A stretch of 64,000 bases of DNA, from positions 106,332,501-106,396,500 of the forward strand of contig CM065814.1 of assembly GCA_033398695.1 (NCBI GenBank), given 5' to 3'. Both the position numbers and the translations under genes were made by a program. Below the pieces are notes generated by a model, which had not been told where the DNA came from, did no database searches, and was given only the letters and a program-made list of their open reading frames with translations. The stretch comes from Orobanche coerulescens. Taxonomy: Eukaryota; Streptophyta; Magnoliopsida; Lamiales; Orobanchaceae. Positions within the stretch are counted from its first letter, which is position 1, and the number at the start of each line of letters is the position of its first letter. Shown one piece after another: positions 34,971-47,179 of the stretch.

Positions 34971-36039
34971 GTTGTGAGTGTGGGTGGAATATAAGGAGTG
35001 ATGCCTTTTCAGGTTGCTGAGAAAGCACTACTTGCCGAACAAGCTGAGCTGAAAATAAGACATGCACATGAGTTTCGATGTCAGTTCACACAAGTACAAA
35101 AACAAGGAAACCATTAGGTATGACGAAAAAAATAGTCATCTCACTTTCAAATTTCTAAACTTAAATATCAAACAAAGACAAGGGCAGGAGCAAGGAAATC
35201 CAAGCAAAGGGGTCAAAATCGGTCAGGGTAAAGCACCAATAGCACCACCTTCTTCCCTGAATATGGAAGGCAACATATTGAAACCTGTCTTTGGGGAACG
35301 GGAATATGTTTCTCATGTGCTTAACCTGGGCATGTGGCTAATTTGTGCCCGAATAAACCAAAACCAATGAATCAAGAGAGAGCCTCGGCTAGAGTTTTTA
35401 CAATAAATCGAGAGAATGCAGAATTGAACTCGTCTGTTGTTGCAGGTAACTTATCTGTTTGGTATTCCAACATATGCAGAAGTGTCATTTGCACTCATTT
35501 ACATCCATTGAGTATTTGAGGAAGTTGGATAGAGTACCCGATGAAAATGAGGTGGGGTATAATGTAGTGATTGTTTTTTGGAGATTCAAAATAGAATAAT
35601 CAGATTTTTATGAGCATATTGTATTCCAATAGGAGGTAGGTAACTCTATGCTGATCTAATTTTGTTAGACATGAATAATAATAACATAATTATGGGCATC
35701 GACTGGTTGTCAAGATATTATGCTACTATGGATTGCCAGAAGAAAGTTTTGACATTTCAACCACTCGGAGACCAACCTTTTTCCTTCATCAGAGTAGTAA
35801 AAAGTTTATATTTCCAGTGATCTCAGCAATAAAAGCACTACGTCTGTTAAATAGTGTTTGAAGGATATCTGGCAAGTGTAATGAGTATTGAAAAGCAAAA
35901 GTGTCCCAGCTTTAATGAGGTACCAGTGCAGTACCCTGAAGTATTTCCCTAGTATCTCCCGGGGATACCACCAGACCGTGAGATTAGTTTGCAGTTAACT
36001 GACAAGTAGGAATAATTCAATATCTAAATCTCTATACAG

Positions 36040-36660
36040 AATGGCACCAGCCGAATTAAAAAAGTTGAAGATTCAGTTATAAGAGTTGCTAGAAAAAGAC
36101 TTCATTAAGCCTAGTTTTTTCCCTTCGAGTGCAGTGGTTTTATTCGTTCGGAAAAAGGATGGTACTCCGCAGATGTGCATAGATTATCGAGATTTGAATA
36201 AACTCACTATCAAGAACAAATATCACTTTCCTAGAATCAATTGGTTGGCCAACTTCAAGGTGCGACTGTAATTTCAAAAATTATTCCGAGTTTGGGATAC
36301 CATCAACTCGAATTAAGGAAGAAGATATTCCTAAGACAGCATTTAGTATGAGATACAGACACCACGATTTTCTAGTTATGCCATTTAGCCTGACAAATGC
36401 CCTAGCGGCATTCATGGACTTAATGAATAGGGTATTCAAATTCTGGATAAGTTTCTTATTGTATTCATTGATGACATAATTATATACTCAAATATAAAGA
36501 AGAGTTGCACAACTGAGACAAGTACTAGAAGTATTAAAATCCAAGCGACTTTATGCAAAATTCGAGAAATGTAAGTTTTGGTAAGATAAGATGGTATTTT
36601 CAGGATATGTCATATCAGGGCAAGGAATCTCAGTTTACCCAAGCAAGTTAGAGGCAGTAA
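36040..36660 (+). pseudogene. pol: G2 reverse transcriptase fragment
   Basis: Open pieces with RMAPAELKKLK, then [19 protein letters not shown] and [17 protein letters not shown], the first motifs of Gypsy reverse transcriptase. Further on, [12 protein letters not shown] and FIDDI-like words lie in shifted frames near 36380-36480, and FSGYVIS near 36600. Several stops and frame changes separate them. It breaks off near 36660 at the inversion point. Confidence 0.75.
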
Positions 36661-37500
36661 TAGTTGGTAATCGAGCAACAAAATTCATAGTGATATGTTC
36701 CCATTTTCATTTTGGTATAAACAAAGGTTGTAGAGTTCCTACTAGTCGTTTATGTTCTGCTTTTATTTGTTGACATGTCAAGCATTGTTCTATAAAATGA
36801 GCTATATCTCGTTTCATGTTTGGCCACCAATAGTGCATCTTCAAGTCCTTATACATTTTGATAGATCCTGGAAGTACCGAATAAGGTGTTAAATGAGCCT
36901 CTGCCATAAGATCTTCATGTATGCTTTCTATATTTGGTACACAGCATCATCCCTTAAACTGAAGTACACCATCTTTGGACAAGTGAAAATCAGACGATAT
37001 TCGTGCATTGGCTTCTTTCTTCAATTTAACTAAATATTCATATGCATATTATTCCTGTTGGATCCTACTGATCAAAGCAGGTCGAGGAGTTAAATCTGTC
37101 GGTTTCACCTTCAGTAGACCTTTTGAAGAATTTTAATATTCATTCTTTGTAGGTCAAGCAATTCATGTCTTTGAATTGATGCCATTATGGTATCTTTATG
37201 TGTCGACTTTCTACTTATCCGCTACAATATTGGCCCTGCCCAGATAATAGTTTATGAACAGTCATAATCTTTTACAAGCTCTAACCATATTCATTCTTTC
37301 ATATTAAGCTCTTTTTGCATGAAGAAATATTTCAAACTTTTATGATCAATATAAATCTCCCATCAGTGTCCATATAAATAGTGTCTCCATATCTCAAAAG
37401 AAAAAATTACTGCTGCAAGTTCCGAGTCATGTGTAGGATAGTTCTTCTCATATTCTTTTATGTGTCCTGATGCGTACGCTATTAGAATGTGATCTTTCGC
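36660..37500 (-). pseudogene. pol: G2 RNase H and integrase fragment, inverted
   Basis: On the minus strand from about 37480 downward: [19 protein letters not shown] and WRHYLYG, then IDHKSLKY (RNase H). After a gap come YWWPNMKRDIAHFIEQCLTCQ (integrase zinc site, 36707-36907) and AEHKRLVGTLQPL, ending in the start of the catalytic core near 36662. The order is that of a normal Gypsy pol read backwards next to the plus-strand reverse transcriptase, which is what an inversion of this block would produce. Confidence 0.75.
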
Positions 37501-37559
37501 GTATTGTCGTTACTTTTGTGATATTTTCACTTCAGCAAAAGGCAAGTACGCGATTATAT

Positions 37560-37834
37560 AGGTCTACTCATATATTTTGAATGTGATATGATATGTTTAA
37601 GTAGCCCGAGATGGGAAGGATCCTACGGTAATCCATGGTGAGGCCGCTGGATTATTTTTGTGTGGTCCGGATTGGAAGGGTCCCAGGGTATCCATGCAAA
37701 GGATGCTGGATTCACTATATCATGGTTTTCAAACCCGAGATCAATGGGGATATCAGTAGGATGATCCGAGCTCAGGACGCCAGATCGAGGACTATTGTTA
37801 GATTAATGAGTTTGTATTGTTGAACACATATATA
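37560..37834 (+). mobile_element. G2 LTR, left part
   Basis: Non-coding, with two similar words (GATGGGAAGGATCCTACGG and ATTGGAAGGGTCCCAGGG) about 60 bp apart, like the short tandem repeats in G1's LTR. It is interrupted at 37834 by solo LTR G3 and resumes at 52834. Confidence 0.5.
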
Positions 37835-38575
37835 TGTAACACCCCAATCCACTAAGGGATATTACACGTTGTATGCCTTTTTCTCAAGGATCTACCAGGC
37901 TGGTAACTAAAATCAACCATCACAATATATCCTTTAAGGCTAAATGATGACCCAGTAGACCGATTTGGTACTTCCATTAACACATACAACTCAAATCATA
38001 ATACATACCCACGCAGGGGTCAAAATACAACACGCTCCTGTACAACGGGAAAATGCTACAGCGGAAATAACTACATCAAAACCAATACAACATCGTACAG
38101 GTCCTCATGTGATTAATATCGATCCTCATTCATCATCTTTCATGCCAACCCTGTGTTATGATCCCCAAAACATGAATGAACCTGGACGCAAAACAAACAT
38201 CCACCCCCAGATTTCTCGGGAGTTAGCAAAATTCCACTATTTTGCTAGTGCAAGTACAAAGTGCAAATACGAGTCATATAAAATAATAATCAGGAAAGAT
38301 TCAAACATAACGAAAGGAAAGACTTCCCTAGGCATAGAGTTTGAGTAAACCTTTCCAAATTCGAAAGATCACATATCAAAAGAAAGATTTATAAAATGTT
38401 TTAAAATGCTCTCGGGAGTTTTAGCGGAAAACCATTTAGGATTATCGAATCCTTCTCTTTCAAAAACCAAAATGGGTCACATCCCAAAGATTTACTTTCT
38501 CAATAAAAACCAATAATAAGTCACGGGTCCACAACCCACACCATGTGTAAAATCAACAAAACATAACCACCCAAG

Positions 38576-39988
38576 TGTAGGTCACAAGTCATCCAGGAAT
38601 AAGTCTAGAGAGGGTGAATAAACTTATTGAAACTCTTAGAACTCTTTTTCTCAAAGAGTAAGTTTCTTCAGCTGATAGATATACAAATGACTTAGAGTCG
38701 TTTGTTCTTAATACGTGCGGAAGTCAGCTGATGACGAATATAAAACAACTAATGAAACACTTAACAATGAATGCAGCAGTTAGAGTATGATGCTATAAAA
38801 CAGTAAAATACGCAGGCAGTTATAGTGGTCTCAGAGGTGGGGTAATCCTCTACTAATCCACTTTTCTCCAAACCAGTTGGAGATGAATTCACTATAATTT
38901 TCAACCAGTGATAAATATTACAGTGATTAAACCAAACTACAACAGCTTCCAACCAGTGGAAATCCGTGCCGTTGTAGCACACTTGACTGCCTTGCACCTC
39001 TTGATCCGCGATCCTTGGATGCCTTTACAGTCTCGAACTTCAACCAGTGAAGTATCCCGAACTCAGGATTTAAGACACGAGTATTTGTCTTCTCCAACTA
39101 AGAGCTTCTTCAAGTATGAACTTTTGAGAACCGCTCTTTTCACGATGCTATAGTTTGCTTTAGATTGCTTGAATGCTTTGATCGCTTGAGAATATGATCG
39201 CACCGGTAGTAATTGTTGTTGGTATTTGCTCAGCTTCAAATCTTCGGATATATATAGGTCATGATCTCTGAGCAATTCCTTCATAGCCGTTACAAATTTT
39301 TTCAACAAATCAGTCCGTTGGAGAGGTAGACTTCATTGTTTTCTTTCTGAACGTTGCAAGACTGGATTCCCATAATTTAATCCATATTTCGACCATTGTG
39401 AAGACTTTGCATGTGAGGCGCCGATTCTTTTGAATATAATAAGATTAAAGTCTTCAGTGGTAGGCCTGGATGAATTATTCAATTCATATCCTTGCGGGAA
39501 TCTCTCCAATTTGTCTCTTCACATTGCATGTGACTTTCCGTAATATTTGACTTTTCAACGCATGCTGACGTGGACTTGGAGTACTTGGCTGATCTCGACT
39601 AGGCTGATGTACAGATAACTTCTCTGCAGTCTGGACCTCTCTGATGGTGACTGTTTGGGACTCGCCTGATCAGATGACCTGTCTGAGGTTACTTGACTGC
39701 AGTCTGGTCAAACATCTCTGATAATCTTTGTTGACCAGATCTTCTCTGATATGACTCGGTTGTACCTCTCTGATGAACTTAGCTATTCTTAGCCGATTTT
39801 TAGCCTAACTTATTTTGGCCTATAGAAGACACTCATTTGGTTCTTCTTTACATTTTGCCAAGTTTTACACTTAACATAATTTGGCTTATGGAAGATACTC
39901 ATTTGGTTCTTCCTTACATTTTTGCCAAGTAATAAGTATTTGAATTTATATTAATGACATCATGAAAATCTAACAAGTATTCCTAACA
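38576..39988 (-). mobile_element. S2 3' LTR
   Basis: 1413 bp, almost identical to the 5' LTR by eye (scattered single-base changes). TATATATA at 39248-39256 is the likely TATA box. The plus-strand 81-aa frames repeated in both LTRs (38908 and 49661) are not genes. Confidence 0.95.
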
Positions 39989-40003
39989 AATTCCCCCTAT
40001 TTT
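39989..40003 (-). promoter_or_regulatory. S2 polypurine tract
   Basis: On the minus strand, AAAATAGGGGGAATT directly abuts the 3' LTR. Confidence 0.85.
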
Positions 40004-40198
40004 GATGATGGCAAAACTTAAGGAAATATTCAAATAAACAAGTCTGCACTTGAGTGCAAGACACAAACTAAAATCAGTCTAGTATTGATACAACTGGAAA
40101 TTGTCATTCAAGAGACTGTTATAAAATTTTCTGAATTGATTACAAATACATGTCTTAAATTTACAAGAAAATTTTACAAGTACAGAAATAAATAAAAG

Positions 40199-43100
40199 TC
40201 ATCTGCCTCTGCCTCTGCCTCTTCGGATAGGCTGCTTGGCAGGCTTGAAAGGTTTAGCTCCGATTGGTCTTGTCTTGACAGGGGCAAGACCATACTTTCT
40301 CCTTACGACAAGAGTTGCAAAATTTTGCTCTTCTTGAGATGAAAACTTATTCTCAACACACAGCTTCTTGACTTTTCTCTGGAGTGAAAGTTCATTCAAA
40401 GCATTTCCTTTCTCCAAGGTGGGAGGTTCTTTGGCCCTGAACGGAGGGATCATGGGATCTGCATTGTGTGCCTCAGCATGTTTTAGCATAATAGCCAAGA
40501 GTTGTGGATGAGCTTCTTCCATGAAGTTGATGAAGATCTGCTGTGGGGAGCAATTATTATCCTGGAGTATTTCCCAGATATAATAGTCTCTGATAAATTT
40601 TTTCTTTGCAGATCCCCACATAGGTAGAGCTTCGTATGGTACAAATTCTTCAACGTACCACAACTCCTTGCCTTCCCACTCTAGAATAGGCTCAAATCCT
40701 CCTCTGGTCCTCCTCTTCTTGCCTGCAGGCTGATTATCAGCCTGTTCTTCTGGTTCTGAAGCTTCTCCCTTCCTTTTAGCTGAGGATGTCCCAGCAGTGA
40801 TCAACTGGACATCCTGCCTCTTCTTAGTTCTAAGCTCCTCCCTTATTTCTCCTTGAATGCTGCTTTCCCCCTGTATCCTTTCTTCCCCCTTTTTGCCAGC
40901 ATCAACCAAAGTGGTCAACTGCTGCTCCATTCTGTGCAACCAGTCAGACATGCCAAAAGGCATTCTGTTATTTGTAGGAGGAGGAGATTGAGGGACTTCC
41001 CGTTGCAGCAAGGTATCGATCTTCGTATTTATGGATTGGAGATCAGGGGTGACCTGAGATGCAAGCAACTCTCTAATAGTGTCCTTTACTATTTGCCTTA
41101 TCAGCTCGGTCATCGCAGGTGAGATCTGCGATGGTGGATAGTGCTCGCCTGAGCCTTCTGCGAATGATCCACTAGACTGTAGGATCCTATCTGCAGCTGG
41201 CACTCCAGATGGGGTCTTTTCAGGTGTCCCTGATCTGGAGTCCTCAGCCAACTCTGCGTCCAGGCTGGTATACCGGGCAGGCGCCCCAGCCTTGTCTGCA
41301 GCCTCTAATTCTGGCTCTTTCTCCGGCTCTTTTTCTTTCTCTTCTTCTTCCTTTTCTAATTCCTTCTCTTGTTCTTCCTCCTTTTCTTCTTCATCAATAT
41401 TCCTTTTTTCTTTTTCTGCTTCTTTTTCTCCTCCATCATCCTTATCATCATCATCATCATCATCATCCTTCTTATCATGTTTATCATTTTCTCCATCATT
41501 CTCATCATCTTTTCCATCATTCTCATCATCCTCCTTTCCTTCATCATCCTCCTGATCTACCTCTTCCCCTTCTTCTTCTTCTTCATCTACTAATTCCTCT
41601 GTTTTTTCAACTTCTTCTGTTTGTTTTTCAACTAAAATATTTTCTCTTTGTTTTCTTTCTTCCTGCTCTTCTTCTTCGTCATCTATAACAATGACCTCCT
41701 CTTCTTCTTCTCCATTCACTTCTTCAATCCTTATTTATTTTTCTTCTTCCTCCTCATCATCTTTCCCAAAGGATCCATCAAAGATACTGTACATTATAGA
41801 ATGGATGAATTGGTCCATGTTGGTTTTGAAATTTGACATGAACCAATTCTCCTGGAGGATGAAAACTGTGTCTGACACTTTGCAAAAGTGTATCAGCACA
41901 TCCTCTGTGGCTTGGGGATATTCCCAACCACTGGTTTCAATATAGGTTTGAAGTTTAGCAAATGGCAGTGATTTAAAAAATTTCCACTCTTCAAAAATAT
42001 CAACAAAAGAGTGTTTTAGAACTTGTGGTTTAACTAACTGTAATTGCTCTATGGACAAGTTGAAAAGATTGTTGTCCAGCAGGTTAAAGGTGTAGTTTGC
42101 TTCAGGGATGGAGATAATTAAACCTGCTTCTTCCTCTTCTGAAATGAATGTTGGAGTGAGGACAGGGACGATCTGAGTTTCCAGGCTGCCTGGAGCAGGC
42201 TGGTCTTCCAGGTGGGTAGGCGACCTGGCTGCAGGACTGGTATAATGTTCTGGCTGCTCCTCCTGGCTGAACTGCAGTCGCCTGGGCCTCTTAGGTGAGG
42301 GTTCTGGTGAGTAATGTACGAATGATGGCTCGCCAGGGGCTGGTCCCCTCCTGTTGAACCGGACAGCAATCGGTGTGTCATCTGACTCTGAATCTGACTT
42401 GGCTGCAGGAGGGTTGTCGTCTGCAGGCTTGTCCGACTCGTCTGAAAAATAATATCTGGGGTAGGTCCTTGAGTCAGACAGCTCTTTTATCATTTGGGCT
42501 GCTCTTCTATTATTTCCGAGCTTCCTCAAAGTCTCTTGGTCTAGGTGACCAAGTCTCTTGTTGATGTGGAAGGGGTCAGTACTTCCCTTAGCCACACCCA
42601 TCTTCTCAAGGATCCAACATAGCTGCGTTCCAAACGCCAGCTTGGATCTGAATTTCTTCTCATCAGTAAGCCATTCGGCTTTGTTGACCTCGCGAACAAA
42701 TTGCCTAAAGATGTAGTCAGCCCAATCAATCGGCTCGTCGTGAATGAGTGCTCCCAGCACCATGAACTTTGCCAACGACAGTTGGTCGTAACTGCCGGCC
42801 ATATGCATAATAATTTTGTTGGTAATATCCAACATATATCGATATGCCTTTTTGACTTCGCTCCTTGTGGCGGTGAGCTTCAGTTTTGCCAACTGATCGT
42901 CCACCTTGATCTTCATCCAGGTGTCATATGCTGTTTGCTTGAGGGCCTCGACGGCTATGCCATGGTGTTTCATACCAAAAACTTTCCGAATCGATTCCGG
43001 CGAGATGTCGACTTGTATTTCGCCGACGGTGCTCCTGATTCCTTCTTCAATCACATGAGCTTCGCGGTAGAAAGCGATGACGTCCTCCTTGTATAGGTGT

Positions 43101-43276
43101 TTGGGACTGATATCCAGAAATGGGTAGATCCCATTTAGCTTCATCGAACGAATCAGGTCAAGGACGTCGTAGTTTTCCAGATTTGCTTCCAAAAGACCTT
43201 CGAAATCAACGACCAGAGAGAAGATGATCTTGTCTTTGACCGCCTTCATGTTAACGCCTTCAAAATAAGATTCCAT
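40199..43276 (-). pseudogene. S2 accessory ('env-like') ORF, one nonsense codon
   Basis: 1025 codons from the ATG at 43276 (MESYFEGVNMKAV), with a single in-frame TAA at 41735-41737. Residues 1-270 are a helical domain sharing its layout with S1's accessory ORF (DISPESIRKVFGM; later AKFMVLGALIHDEPIDW). A Ser/Pro-rich linker follows, then a run of about 170 residues dominated by Glu, Asp and Lys. The C-terminal third has a basic patch (GKKRRTRGG) and a conserved-looking segment (WYVEEFVPYEALPMWG), and ends in an Arg-Gly tail (RRGRGRGR). There is no signal peptide or membrane helix; the basic patches point to the nucleus or nucleic acid. Plus-strand frames at 41209-41945 are shadows of the acidic run. 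Confidence 0.8.
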
Positions 43277-43386
43277 TTCTGCAAATAAGAGATTTTCAGT
43301 GTATTTGGAGTTCAAAGGATTTTTGCTCTGTAAATTTAGGGTTTGAGAGACTCGTAGGCGTAAAGGTAAAGTGAAGGGTTTTCCGT

Positions 43387-43396
43387 CCTTATAAGG
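43387..43396 (-). promoter_or_regulatory. Putative internal promoter of the S2 accessory ORF
   Basis: CCTTATAAGG, a perfect palindrome that contains a TATA-like TTATAAGG and also fits a CArG box (CC, six A/T, GG). It lies 111 bp upstream of the accessory ATG. A CAAACCCTAAATTT leader follows. TTATTTGCAG sits three bases before the ATG and could alternatively be a splice acceptor. Confidence 0.45.
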
Positions 43397-43828
43397 AAGA
43401 TGAAACGACGTTGGGATTAATTTATTATTTATTTTTAATCGGTGGTTCGTCTTTTGAGATTCCTTTTAAATTTCAAATTCTAATCGGTGGTCCAGGTTTT
43501 GAGTTTAAAATTGGACGGTTAGATTTTAATTGGGCACAGTGGAGGTCGATTTAGCCTATGATTGCCACATGTATTTTTATGCCACTTGTGAACCAAAATT
43601 AATATAATATCATTATACATATAGCAGATAATAATAAAATATTCAGAAGTCGGTTAAGTTTAGAAAACTTAGCTGGTTGACTGTCACTGGTGACTGCTCT
43701 GCATCAGGTGAGTTGACTCCTTGACTTCTCGCCTGAGATTTGATCAGCTAGGTTTCCTCGTCTGTCCTTCGTCTTCAGGTAGGTTCTGATCCTCTAATCA
43801 GCTAAGTCCGTCCTTCCTCTGATCTGCT

Positions 43829-46800
43829 TCAGCTTTCTTTTTCCTCTGTACTAGATTCCCAATCTAGTAGACCAAGTTCTCTGCTCAGCTCCAAAAACCT
43901 TTCTTCTGGCAAAGGTTTGGTAAAGATATCAGCAATTTGATAGTCTGTGCTGACTCTTTCAACTCTGACTCTCTTGTTAAGCACGTGATCTCTAATGATG
44001 TGGTGCTTAACATCAATGTGCTTGGTCCTTGAATGCAAAACCGGATTGTTGGTTATTGCAATAGCACTATTGTTGTCACGCCAGATAGGAACTTCATTGG
44101 CAATGATGTTGTAGTCCCTTAGCTGCTGTCTGATCCACAAGATCTGGGCACAATAACTACCTACAGCTAGGTATTCTGACTCTGTGGTGGAGATAGAGTT
44201 AGAAACCTGCTTCTTGCTAAACCAGGATATCAGTCTGGTTCCTAGGAATTGGCACGTTCCACTAGTGCTTTTCCTATTAATTTTGCATCCTGCGAAATCT
44301 GCATCTGAATATCCTGACAGCTCGAAATTATCGTCCTTAGGATACCATAGTCCAACGTTGACTGTAGACTTAAGGTATTTAATTATTCTCTTGGCTGCAT
44401 CTTGGTGCGACTGCTTTGGCTTGGATTGGAATCGAGCGCATACTCTTATGGCATAAGATATGTCTGGCCTGCTTGCAGTGAGGTATAGCAATGATCCAAT
44501 AAGTCCTCTGTAGTGGGTTGAATCCACTGATATGCCTGCCTCGTCTGCATCTAGGTGGGTACTTTTGCTCATAGGAATTCTTGCTGGTTTGGCTGATTTC
44601 ATTCCAAATCTCTTGATTAGATTTCTGGTATACTTAGCTTGGTTGATGAAAATTCCATTTTCCATCTGCTTAACTTGTAATCCAAGAAAGAAGTTAAGCT
44701 TTCCCATCATACTCATCTCAAATTCTCCTTGCATGAGGTTTGAGAATTTCTCACACAGCTCTGGGTTGGTTGAGCCAAATATGATGTCATCCACATATAT
44801 CTGGACTATCAATAAGTGGCCTTCGTGCTCCACTCTGAATAAGGTCTTGTGCACCTTTCCTTTGCAAAAACCATTCTTCTCAAGAAATACGGATAGGGTT
44901 TCATACCAAGCTCTTGGTTCTTGCTTGAGTCCATAGAGAGCTTTCAACAACTTGTAGACTTTGTCTCCTTTGACAAATCCTGGGGGCTGCTCCACACAGA
45001 CTTCTTCTTCTAGGATGCCATTTAGAAATGCACTCTTTACATCCATCTGGTAGACTTCAAAATCTTTGAATGCAGCATATGCGAGGAATAGTCTGATGGC
45101 TTCTAGTCTTGCAACTGGTGCATAGGTTTCATCAAAATCTATTCCTTCACACTGTGCATAACCTTTAGCAATAAGTCTGGCTTTATTCCTAACAACAGTT
45201 CCATCTTCGTCGCTCTTGTTTTTGTACACCCATTTGGTGCCAATAACCTTCTTGTGATCTGGTCTGTCTGTTAGTTCCCAAACTTTGTTCCTTTCCATCT
45301 GCTCCAGTTCCTCTTGCATGGCATTGATCCATGAGTAATCTTCCAAAGCTTGTTCTGTTGTCTTGGGTTCTATTTGAGACATGAAGCATGAGAACATTGC
45401 TATTCCTGTGGGTAGTGTTGACTGTCTTGTCTTAACTCCATCAGTCAGCTTCCCAATAATTTACTGGATTGGATGGTCTTTGAGCCACTTGGAAATATCA
45501 TATTCTTCAGGGTATGTTCCCCCTGTAGAATTGCTCTGGTGAATTTCCTCTCTGTCTGCATCAGCCTGGATCTGGTCTCCTTGGTCTGCAACTAGGTCAG
45601 CTACCGTCTTGTTATCTGTAGGTTGGATCTGATCTGCAGATGAGTCTTTATCATCTACAGCTGGGTCTTCATCAGCGGCAACTGGATCACATAGGTTTGG
45701 TGTTCCTGTCTGATCTGCAGTTGGGTCTTCAGCAGCTATAGTTGGGTCATCGGGCTGATTTGTAGGTGAGTCCACCATTCTTGTGTCATGTACAATGACT
45801 TCTTCGAGGGTTGCTGATTTGAGCTTATTCTCAATTAGCTCAACTTTATTTCTGTACTCAACAGTAGATTCGTCAAATACAACATGGGGTGTTTCTTCCA
45901 CAACTAAGGTTCTTTTATTAAAAACTCTATATGCCTTGCTTCTTTGTGAATATCCCATAAAGAGACCATCATCAGTTTTAGCATCAAAGGCATTTAGTTG
46001 TGTTTTACCGTTGTTGTGGATGAAACACTTACAACCAAAAACATGAAAGTAAGCAATAGTAGGAGTTCTATTATTCCAAACCTCATAGGGAGTTTTGCCA
46101 TGTCTCCCTACTATCATACTCCTGTTCTGAGTATGGCAAGTTGTGTTGACAGCTTCAGCCCAGAACCTCTTGGGCAGGTCCGCTTCTGCAATCATGGACC
46201 TGGCTGCTTCCTTCAGGGTTCTGCTTTCTTCTTTCAAGAACGCCATTCTGGGGGTCCTGCTACAGAGCTCATCTTTGGATCCCATTCGATCAGCCGAATC
46301 AGTGATCGCCTTGTTGAGAAATTCTCCTCCTCTATTTGATCTGATCTTGATGATGGAGAGGGATTTCTCATTCTGGATCCTTCTCAGCAGCTCAGGTAGC
46401 TTGGTCAAGGTTTCACTTTTCTTATACAAGAAGATAATCCAAGTGTACCTTGAATAATCATCTACTACAACAAGTGCATGCTTTTGGCCGATTAAAGTCC
46501 TCGGCTTGATAGGACCAAATAGATCCATATGGAGTAGATCTAAGATCCTTGATGTGAGAGTTGTAGGCTGGACTGGCTTGAATGATGCTCTGGTCTGCTT
46601 TCCTTTCTGACAAGCATCACAAAGAGCTTCCTTCTTGAATGCTTCCTCGGGGAGTCCTCTGACCAGCTTCTGTGAACTAATCTTGTTGATGGCTTTGAAG
46701 TTTAGGTGACATAATCTTTTGTGCCACAGCCATCCATTCTCAGCTATTGTCTTAGATAGAAAACAGGAGTTAGGTGTTCCTGTGTTCCAATCTATCATGT

Positions 46801-47179
46801 AGACATCTCTCCTTCTGAATCCTTGTAGCTTCACCTCTCCAGATAGGATATCTATCACCATACATTTCCAAATGGTGAAAACTACTAGATTCTTCTCATT
46901 GCAAAACTGGCTTATGCTCAGGAGATTATACTTGAGCCCTTTGACATAGTGAACTTTGGATATCATAATATTTCCTCGGTGCAGCTCTCCAAAGCCCTTT
47001 ATTTGTCCTCTAGAGCTATCTCCAAAGGTTACATTAGGACCTCTTTCTTTGGTGTATTTAGACAGCATCGTCTTGTTCCCGGTCATGTGCCTTGAGCATC
47101 CAGAATCTACAAAACATTCTTCACCTCCAAAGTTTGAATTTGTGGAGATGTGGTTGTAGTCCTTCCACCTTTTCTGCAA
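43829..47179 (-). pseudogene. pol: S2 pol: protease, integrase, reverse transcriptase, RNase H
   Basis: 1117 codons in one frame, with one in-frame TAA at 45461-45463 in the variable linker before reverse transcriptase. Protease: FVDSGCSRHMTGN (about 47100). Pre-integrase zinc site: HKRLCH, later CDAC. Integrase: LHMDLFGP, but the second catalytic Asp reads Asn (RSNRGGEF, 46334-46336), and the region that should hold PQQNGVVE reads through a short compensated frameshift near 46215-46260, so integrase should be inactive. The reverse transcriptase has intact YVDD (44786-44797). RNase H ([26 protein letters not shown]) ends at 43829. It follows gag after a stop codon in the same frame. Confidence 0.9.

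Larger units (their letters stand above)
34428..37834 (+). mobile_element. G2: old Gypsy remnant with an inverted segment
   Basis: Heavily decayed. On the plus strand: gag-like sequence at 34735-34970 (FIQLRQGSITIADYIHKFEQL), a protease-like region near 35400-35760, and reverse transcriptase from about 36040 ([22 protein letters not shown], then FSGYVISGQGISVYPSKLEAV) to about 36660. From there to about 37500 the coding sense flips to the minus strand (RNase H and integrase). The stretch from about 37560 is LTR-like and continues beyond G3 at 52834. The RNase H form (WRHYLYG) suggests a chromovirus-type Gypsy. 34428-34730 holds no gene I can recognise. Confidence 0.65.

Noticed and set aside
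38908..39308. 81-codon frames in the S2 LTRs, repeated at 49661-50061
   Set aside because: LTR sequence duplicated in both copies; no domain and no similarity to known proteins by eye.
41209..41945. Plus-strand open frames rich in Phe, Leu, Ser and His
   Set aside because: They are the reverse reading of the Glu/Asp/Lys-rich run in the S2 accessory ORF; low complexity makes several frames open.
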